Source: Rhizomys pruinosus (Eukaryota > Chordata > Mammalia > Rodentia > Spalacidae). From it: a stretch of 64,000 bases of DNA. Shown here piece after piece: positions 57,465 to 64,000 of the stretch. The notes under the pieces are model-generated. The model searched no databases. It was given only the letters and a program-made list of their open reading frames with translations, and had not been told where the DNA came from. The stretch lies in the NCBI GenBank assembly GCA_009823505.1, contig VZQC01005904.1, positions 354,044 to 418,043 on the forward strand, given 5' to 3'. A program made the translations under genes and the position numbers. Each line of letters starts with the position of its first letter. Position 1 is the first letter of the stretch.

Positions 57465-57559
57465 GAATACTTAAGTCATAGCTTCAGCATGCACACCCAC
57501 ACGGAAAGAAATTTTTTAATCATCTAGAAGCAGTGTTATGTACAATTCCTTTTTAGTTT

Positions 57560-57945
57560 GTATATTTGTTATTTTTCTGGTCACTGTGATAAAGCACCTG
57601 AACGGGCAATTTAAGGTAAAAGGAATTTATTTTGGCTCACAGTTTATGAAGATATCTTTCATTGTGGTGGGGATGGAATGACACAGAAATGACTCAAGGC
57701 CAGGACAACAGGAGTGTGAAGCACCAGTTATGTGGCTTCTGAGGTCAGGAAGCAGAGAAGTTGGGCTGGGCTACATAAGATCTGCCTCATGGCTACCTGA
57801 ACCTCTTCATCCAGCTAGTCCCCACCTCTCAGCGGGTCCACGACTTCCCAAAACAGTACCACCAACAGGAGCTCAAGTGTGCAAACGCAGGAATCTATGG
57901 TGGGGAGGGGCATTTCACACTCAAACACAGAGTGTCCATTCTCTT
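57560..57945 (-). mobile_element. Medium-reiteration rodent repeat, antisense
   Basis: GGTCACTGTGATAAAGCACC through TTCACACTCAAACACA follows the plan of the inner element at 31,464-31,823. Confidence 0.5.
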
Positions 57946-58159
57946 GAAGTGAACATGTTTGAACCCCATCACCTTCAATCTTAGACATTTGTAATACAGT
58001 CAAATTCTTCTATTATGTTTCTCACTCTACCTTGGAACCCCTCAACATCCTAAATTATTTTCTTAAATTTGTATAAATTAAGGGTTTGTTTTTTTGATTT
58101 TGACAAATGTAAAGACATCTATCCACCCCTACAGTGTCATTTACAATAACTTAAAAATT

Positions 58160-58383
58160 ATTTTTATAAAAAAAATATTTTTATTTTATATATTTATGAG
58201 TGTTTTGCCTGCATGTATATAAGTGCATCTATGTCACACAATGCCTTCAGAGGCCAGGAGAGGGTGTCTGATCCCTGGAACTGGAGTTATGAATAGTTGA
58301 GAGCTAACTCATGGATGCTGGGAGCTGAACCTGGGTCTCTGAAGAGCAGCAAGTGTCTTAACTGCTGAGCCATCTCTCCAGCC
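58160..58383 (-). mobile_element. B3/B2 SINE, antisense
   Basis: CCCTGGAACTGGAGTTATGA and CTGCTGAGCCATCTCTCCAG read as the reverse of a B3/B2. Confidence 0.85.
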
Positions 58384-59767
58384 ACGATGATAACTTTATT
58401 ATCCAAAGATGCTCTCAAGCACTCATGTTCAATTCCACTATCTCCTCAAGTCCTTGGAAATACTGTTCTCTTATCATCCCTGCAGTTTTTCTATACATGG
58501 GTGGGCCTTCTCCAGGAAGCAATATGCATTTAAGATTCATCGACATTTTACATGGCTTGAGAATTCATTTCTTTTTAATTCTGAGGGTTTTTTTTTTATA
58601 TGCATATACTTAGCTTATTTATGCTTTCATTCATGGGAGAGTATTGTGGTTGTTTCTAATTTGGGGCAATTATGCATGAACTTGTTTCAAATGTTTGTGT
58701 GTAGATTTTTATGAACAACAACAACAACAACAAAAATCTAGTTCCCTGGGAAAATATCTCAGAATGAGATTCTTGGGTTGTATAGTAAGACTTTATCTTC
58801 TAACACGGTGCTATTATTTTTACATTTCCCACCAATGGTGAAAGTTTTTCTTAATCTGCATTCTCTTTAGTCATTGGTAGGTCTGAATTTTTGTAGATTA
58901 ACCATCTACCAGGCACATGATGGACCGACTTGCATTTCCCTGAGAGCAGAAGGGGTTCTCATGCATATTGTCCACTTTTACATATTGATCGGTGCAAAAT
59001 CTGTTAAGATCTTCTACACATTTTTTAATTGGGTTACTTGTTTCTTATTGTTGAGTCTTGAGAGTTCCTGCTACATCTTGGATTCAAGTCCTTTATCAGG
59101 CTCATGCTTTGAAGTTTCTTCCCAGTCAGCAGTTAGTCTTTTCGTTATATTGACAGCATATTTCATAGAATATATTTCTAATTTTAATAAATTCTAGCAC
59201 GGATTTTTCTTTCATCGGTTCTGTTTTTAGTGTTATATCTAAAAAGTCATTATGAGTTTCTTTCATAGTTTCCACTAAAAGTGTATAGATTTACATTTTA
59301 TATTAAGATCTATGATCAATTTTAACCTAATTTTTATGCAAGGTATAAATTCTATGTCTAGACCTATTGATCAGTTCATTGACTTTGCATATAAGTGTCC
59401 AGTTGTTCCATTACCACTAGGAAAGACCACTTTCTCCATTGAATTATCCTTGCACCTCTGTCAACTACATTTTCATATGTCCATTTCTGGGCTCTCTATT
59501 TGTTGATGTGTATGCCTGTTCTTTAGCCAATTCCACACTAGCCTGATTAGCTTTCTAGTGGCTCTGGAGTGCACTTCATACTCTTGAACATGAGTGCTGT
59601 GGTCCTCCAGTTCTGATCTTCTTCAACATTATATTGACTAGTCTAGGTCTTTTGTCTTTTCATATTAATTTTAGCATGAGTTAATCAATATCTAAAGAAA
59701 AGCTTGCCTGAATTTTGAGTTGGAGTCTACTAAATAATATAGAAATAATTGAAACCTGAACAGCAGG

Positions 59768-59878
59768 AAGTATTTTTTATTGATTTTTTTGCAATTTTCA
59801 TACAGTAAAATTTGACAGTACTTAGATCCTCTCCCCTATTCTTACCTCCCCTATTGTCCCACTCTATTTAATGTACTC

Positions 59879-59921
<43 letters not shown>

Positions 59922-60408
59922 ATGGAGTCTATTTTGTGTCCCTAAATGTCCTTCAATGTAGTCCACAGGACTCTGGTTAACCTATCAAGAGTCCCCTGCT
60001 TGAAAGAGACTGTCTGTGCCCTTCCCAGTAGCCATCTGTTAACATAATTTCCTTAGGTTGAGTTGGGATTTCTTAACCACTTTCTTATGTCTATGCTGGG
60101 ATTTTTTTCTTTTTTTCTGGTTTGAGCTTGCATGGGACTTGGGCATGCTCGCGCCATTGCTGTGAGTTCATATGAGTAACATCCCAGCAGCCTGGAAAAC
60201 TCTGTTTCCTTGTGGTCATCCACCACCTCTGTCTCTTACAATCTTTCGGCCATATCTTCTTCAATGATCCCTGAGCCTTTTGGGGCAGAAGTTTAATACA
60301 GATGTCCTGTTCAGCCCTAAGCATTCTGCAGACTCTTGTTCTCTGCACGTTGGCCAATTGTAGGTCAGCATGACGTCCTCTAATCCATGAGCATAGAGTC
60401 TTCATCCA
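59768..60408 (-). mobile_element. Lx-type L1 3' UTR, antisense
   Basis: GTGAGTTCATATGAGTAACA, CTGGAAAACTCTGTTTCCTT and GATCCCTGAGCCTTTTGGGG follow the reverse of the rodent Lx 3' UTR. It contains a (TA)n run at 59,882-59,918. The ancient L1 continues on both sides, so this is an insertion. Confidence 0.65.
59882..59918. repeat. (TA)n microsatellite
   Basis: About 18 uninterrupted TA units. Confidence 0.95.
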
Positions 60409-60417
60409 TTAACTTAA

Positions 60418-60568
60418 TTTTTTTTTTTTTGGTCTTTTTGAGACAGGGTCTCCCTGTAGCTTTGGCTGTCCTGGAACTGTGTAGACCAGGCTGGCCTTGA
60501 ACTCATAGGGATGTGCCTGCTTCTGCCTCCCAAGTGCTAGTATTAAAGGTGTGCACCACGACACCTGT
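60418..60568 (-). mobile_element. B1 SINE, antisense
   Basis: TTTTTGAGACAGGGTCTCCC through GTGCACCACGACACC. TTAACTTAA flanks both sides (60,409 and 60,569). Confidence 0.9.
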
Positions 60569-61127
60569 TAACTTAAAATTTTAACCATCATTTTATAGTT
60601 TCTCGCATACACATCTCATCTATATTTTGAGGGAGCTCCAATAAATAATAATATGGTTTGCAATTTAAATTCCAATTGCTCAAAATAAAATTCATGAAAT
60701 GAGATCTACATATGATGTGGAACTCTCCCACTAAACTTCATCTTATTGATGGACAGCTCAGACGGCATATGTAGTCATTGCTACAGTGTTATCTCACATG
60801 AATATTGAATGCATTTTCATTCCCTATCATTATCATTTTTCTTTACCATTTTACAGTATTCTTTGTTATGTTTTAAACTACATAGATTAATAAAATGAAT
60901 TAGTTTGCAAAGAACAAATTGTATATAAGAAAAGAACTGATTTTAACATTAGTAAATTGATTTTGTATCTGTCTTTGACATATATGTTTGTTAATTTGAT
61001 GAGCTTTGTTTCTTTTTGTGGAAGGGGGCAGGTAGAATATTTGGCACTTCCACATGGATAGTCATATATCTACTAATGAAGCACATTTAAAAATTTTCTT
61101 TTGTTAAGTATGTATTTCTTTTCATTT

Positions 61128-61366
61128 ATTCCCTTATCTTTTTTATTTTTTATTTATTATTATTTTATGTCTGCCTGTAAATAGGTGCACCCACATTGTG
61201 CAATGCTGTGGAGGTCAGAAGAGGGTGTTGGATTCTCTGGAACTGGAGTTAAAGATGGTTCTTAGCCGCCATGTGGGTGCTGGGAATCGAACCCAGGTCC
61301 TCTGCAAGAGCAGTTGGTGCTCTTAACGCTGAGCCATCTCTCCAGCCCCTATTCCCTTATCTTTTT
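61128..61366 (-). mobile_element. B2 SINE, antisense, with target-site duplication
   Basis: TATTCCCTTATCTTTTT occurs at 61,128-61,144 and 61,350-61,366. The element between ends GAGCCATCTCTCCAGCCCC. Confidence 0.95.
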
Positions 61367-61394
61367 CTTGGAGGCAGGACCTCCAGCATGGTGT

Positions 61395-61541
61395 TGGGTA
61401 AGAGTCATAGCACTTGGGAGGCAGAGGCAGGCGGATGTTTGTGAGTTCAAGGCCAGCCTGGTCTACAGAGTGAATTCCAGGACAGCTGGGGCTACAGGGA
61501 GACCCTGTCTCAAAAACACAAAAAAAAAAAAAAAAAAAGAG
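61395..61541 (+). mobile_element. B1 SINE, 5' part degraded
   Basis: GCACTTGGGAGGCAGAGGCA through GAGACCCTGTCTCAAAAAC and an A-tail. The usual first 30 bases are altered. Confidence 0.88.
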
Positions 61542-61811
61542 AGGATGTCTCTCACCTTCTTTCTGATCTTGGGAAAAAAGGGCCCTGCCTCTCAACATTA
61601 AGTATAATGTTAAGTGGAAGTTTTTGTAAAAGTTTTTCCCACAAAGTCAAAGAACTCCTTTATTACTAATTTGCTGAGATATTTCATCAAGGATAAGGAC
61701 TGGATCTTGTTGAAAGCTCTTTATTTTTTTTTTTTCCATTGGTTGGTAGGATCATATATTTTTTCTTCTTAGCTTGGTGATATAATAAATTATATTGGCT
61801 GATTTTTGGTT

Positions 61812-61962
61812 TCGGTCTTTTTTGAGACAGAATCTCCCTGTAGCTCCAGCTGGCCTGGAACTCACTATGTAGACCAGGCTGGCCTTGAACTCACAAAGAT
61901 CTACCTCCCTCTGCTTCCCCAGTGCTGGGATTAAAGGTGTGTGCCACCACACCTAGCTATTG
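61812..61962 (-). mobile_element. B1 SINE, antisense, with target-site duplication
   Basis: TATTGGCTGATTTTT (61,793) and TATTGGCTGGTTTTT (61,960) flank a full antisense B1. Confidence 0.93.
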
Positions 61963-62241
61963 GCTGGTTTTTTGAAATGTTGAATCAGCCTTGGATCCCT
62001 GAAATAAACTCCATTGTTTGTGATATGTCATTCATTTTATACATTGTTGAATAGGATTCACTGACATTTTTTCAGTAATCCTTGCATCTGTATTTGTAAG
62101 AGCTGTGGTGTGCATTTTTCTTAAAATACCTTTACAAGACATTAGTATGAAATCAATGTACATCATTGAATATTGATATTTTCTTCAGTAATTTTAGATC
62201 GATGTTTATAAGCACTATTTGTCTCTAGTTTTCCTTCCTTG

Positions 62242-62488
62242 AAATGTCTTTATCATGGGGCTGGAGAGATAGCTCAGCAGTTTAAGTGCACTGGCTGTTC
62301 TTGCAGAGGACCCGAGTTAGATTCCCAGCACCCACATGGTGACTAACAACTATCTGTAACTCCAGTTCCAGGGGATCTGACATCCTCTTCTGACTTCCTC
62401 AGCACTGAATGGCATGGGTGCACCTACCTACATGCAGAGAATACACTCATAAGATAAAAATAATAAATAATTTTAAATGTCTTTATCA
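62242..62488 (+). mobile_element. B2 SINE with target-site duplication
   Basis: AAATGTCTTTATCA occurs at 62,242-62,255 and 62,475-62,488. The B2 starts GGGGCTGGAGAGATAGCTCA and ends in an A/T tail. Confidence 0.95.
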
Positions 62489-62509
62489 AGATTTAGAATT
62501 GTGAAAATG

Positions 62510-62850
62510 CTTGTGCTATAGTTTGAATGTCTGTGTCATCTCAAATTTCCTATGCTGGAATTCTAACTTCCTCAGAGAATGGTATTTGGAGGACTGGTCT
62601 TTGGGAAGTGATTAGATCCTAAGGATAAAGTCTCATGTGTGAGATAAAAGAGGCCTCAGAGAGAGCTCTTGCGCCTTCACCAGGTAAGGTGGAGGTGAAA
62701 AGATTACCTAGGAGCCAGGAAATGAACCTTCACTGCACACTGCATCTGCCAGTACCCTGATCTTGGACCACCCAGCCTTCACAAACAAATAAATAAACAC
62801 CTGCTGTGTATACACTGCCTGGTTTATGGAATCTTGTCATTACAGTTCAC
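62510..62850 (+). mobile_element. Old ERVL-MaLR-type solo LTR (MST/MLT1-like)
   Basis: GCTATAGTTTGAATGTCTGT, GGGAAGTGATTAGATCCTAA, AAAAGAGGCCTCAGAGAGAG and GCCAGTACCCTGATCTTGGA follow a mammalian MaLR LTR. Only non-coding LTR sequence is present, with no retroviral gene. The ancient antisense L1 resumes after it. Confidence 0.65.
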
Positions 62851-62900
62851 AAGAAGACAGCTGATCTCACTGGAGTTAGGAATTATTCCCCTGCCTCTGT

Positions 62901-62972
<72 letters not shown>
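62901..62972 (+). repeat. (TC)n microsatellite
   Basis: About 36 TC units with two TTTC interruptions; a polypurine/polypyrimidine tract of 72 bases. Confidence 0.97.
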
Positions 62973-62974
<2 letters not shown>

Positions 62975-63200
62975 TTCCTACCTCTATTTTTCTGAAAGGC
63001 ATTATAGAGGATTGCTATCATTTCCTTCTTAAGCGTTTGGTTTAATTTACCCACAAAACTATCCGGATCTACTGCTAGATTTTAAATTATTGATTATGTT
63101 TTTGTTAAACTTTCGTTATTAACTTTCTTTGACAGTGTCACATGTGTGTAGAATGCATTCTGATTACTCTCACCCTCTCACGCCTCCCTCCTATCCCTGC

Positions 63201-63359
63201 CAGCCCCTTTCTCCCTGCCAGCCCCTTTCTCCCTGCCAGCCCCTTTCTCCCTGCCAGCCCCTTTCTCCCTGCCAGCCCCTTTCTCCCTGCCAGCCCCTTT
63301 CTCCCTGCCAGCCCCTTTCTCCCTGCCAGCCCCTTTCTCCCTACCAGCCCCTTTCCTCC
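63201..63359 (+). repeat. 18-base minisatellite, ~9 copies
   Basis: Head-to-tail CAGCCCCTTTCTCCCTGC, the first seven units perfect and the last two changed. Being a multiple of three, it produces open frames on both strands that are not genes. Confidence 0.97.
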
Positions 63360-63805
63360 ATTCACATCTTTTGTTCTGTTTTATGACTTACTGAGTTTGA
63401 ACAGGGCCCTTTGTGTGACCAGGGACTTACGACTATCCATTGGAGCCTGCTGGGCTCACCAGTGGGCACAGAACCGAAAGACAATGATTACCCCTCCCCC
63501 TGACCCCATCAGTAGCCAATATTAAAGTTTCTAGAGCCAGGTGTTGCTAATGACCTAACTTTGGGCTTCCTTTTCAAACTGAATTCTGGCTATTCCAGAA
63601 TTTTGTGGTAACTTTTAAGTTTTGGGGCCAGTTTGTTAATTTTTAGAGAGACAAAAGGCTTCAGTCATTCTTGCCTGAGATCATGCAATCAATATAATCT
63701 CAGGCAAGGACCACCAAACCCTTTCTTTCCATAGAGACAGAGTTTTGGGATGGTTGGAGTCCTTGAGTGTTCACAAAAAAAGGCTTCAATCTCAAACTCC
63801 ATTCC
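63360..63805. other. Unassigned DNA
   Basis: Probably more of the ancient L1 or unique sequence; I cannot assign it. Confidence 0.3.
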
Positions 63806-63807
63806 CA

Positions 63808-63967
63808 GAACTGGAGAGATGGATGGCTCAGCAAGTAAGAGTGCTTGATGCTCTTACAGAAGACCAGAGTTCAGTTCCCAACATCCATACCAGGTGGCTC
63901 ACGACCACCTGTACTACAGCTTCAGGGGAGTCCTCTTCTGGGCTTCCAACCCACAAGCACCTGCACA

Positions 63968-64000
<33 letters not shown>
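63808..64000 (+). mobile_element. B3/B2-type SINE ending in (CA)n, cut by the window end
   Basis: AACTGGAGAGATGGATGGCT and AGAGTTCAGTTCCCAACATC mark the head of a tRNA-derived SINE. A (CA)n run occupies 63,966-64,000 and continues past the window. Confidence 0.75.

Larger units (their letters stand above)
54930..63130 (-). mobile_element. Ancient L1M-type element, antisense, heavily invaded
   Basis: Reverse-complement L1 text appears in proper order. 3' UTR: 54,950-55,130 (TTAGAATAGTTTCAAATTTC) and 56,340-56,700 (TGATTCCAGCTTTGGCCACT). ORF2 3' region: 58,640-59,750 (TTAATTGGGTTACTTGTTTC; TCTATGATCAATTTTAACCT). Reverse-transcriptase region: 61,640-62,255 (AATTTGCTGAGATATTTCAT) and 62,975-63,130. 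About nine later insertions lie inside. No intact frame remains. Confidence 0.8.

Noticed and set aside
63129..63525. Proline-rich repeat proteins on both strands
   Set aside because: They are translations of the 18-base minisatellite, open in several frames because the unit length is a multiple of three.

Overview
The window is vertebrate nuclear DNA from a muroid rodent. It is dense in 7SL-derived B1 SINEs, tRNA-derived B2/B3 SINEs, composite B4-type SINEs, L1/Lx LINEs and (CA)n/(TG)n microsatellites. The B2 copies read differently from the mouse and hamster sequences I know (GC-rich head, 'CCTAGCGGTTAAGAGC'), so the species is probably neither, but I cannot name it. I see no protein-coding gene, exon, rRNA, tRNA, CRISPR array or bacterial feature. 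Short ORFs here are repeat translations or chance frames. The only recognisable protein remnants are broken L1 ORF1/ORF2 pieces.

Layout. 1-10,297 and 18,032-27,934 are two versions of the same ~10 kb sequence in direct orientation. The second is clean but holds a 128-base N gap (21,335-21,462). The first is a mosaic of runs identical to the second (for example ~800 bases at 1,310-2,111) and blocks full of small indels, and it stops at a lone N (10,298). That pattern looks like an assembly duplication with unpolished long-read filling, not a biological duplication. 10,299-18,031 is equally noisy and holds an older Lx-like L1 (ORF1 end, endonuclease and RT regions, 3' UTR reaching 19,315) split by a younger L1.

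27,935-38,290 is cleaner and contains the longest repeat-poor DNA of the window (33,555-35,885), with possible regulatory motifs. 38,291-41,830 is an ancient antisense L1 3' end, part of which expanded into a 33-base minisatellite and was then split by a 2.4 kb insertion containing L1 sequence. 41,830-54,930 is mostly single-copy sequence with scattered SINEs, a 76-base tandem repeat, G-rich tracts and an L1-in-L1 insertion (51,590-52,920). 54,930-63,130 is one ancient antisense L1 buried under at least eight later insertions, several with visible target-site duplications. The window ends in an 18-base minisatellite, a B2/B3 SINE and a (CA)n tract.

Nothing here forms a pathway or operon. The interest lies in the assembly duplication, the layered transposon history, L1 3' UTR variants and a few candidate regulatory or structural motifs. 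I found no convincing undescribed biological system.
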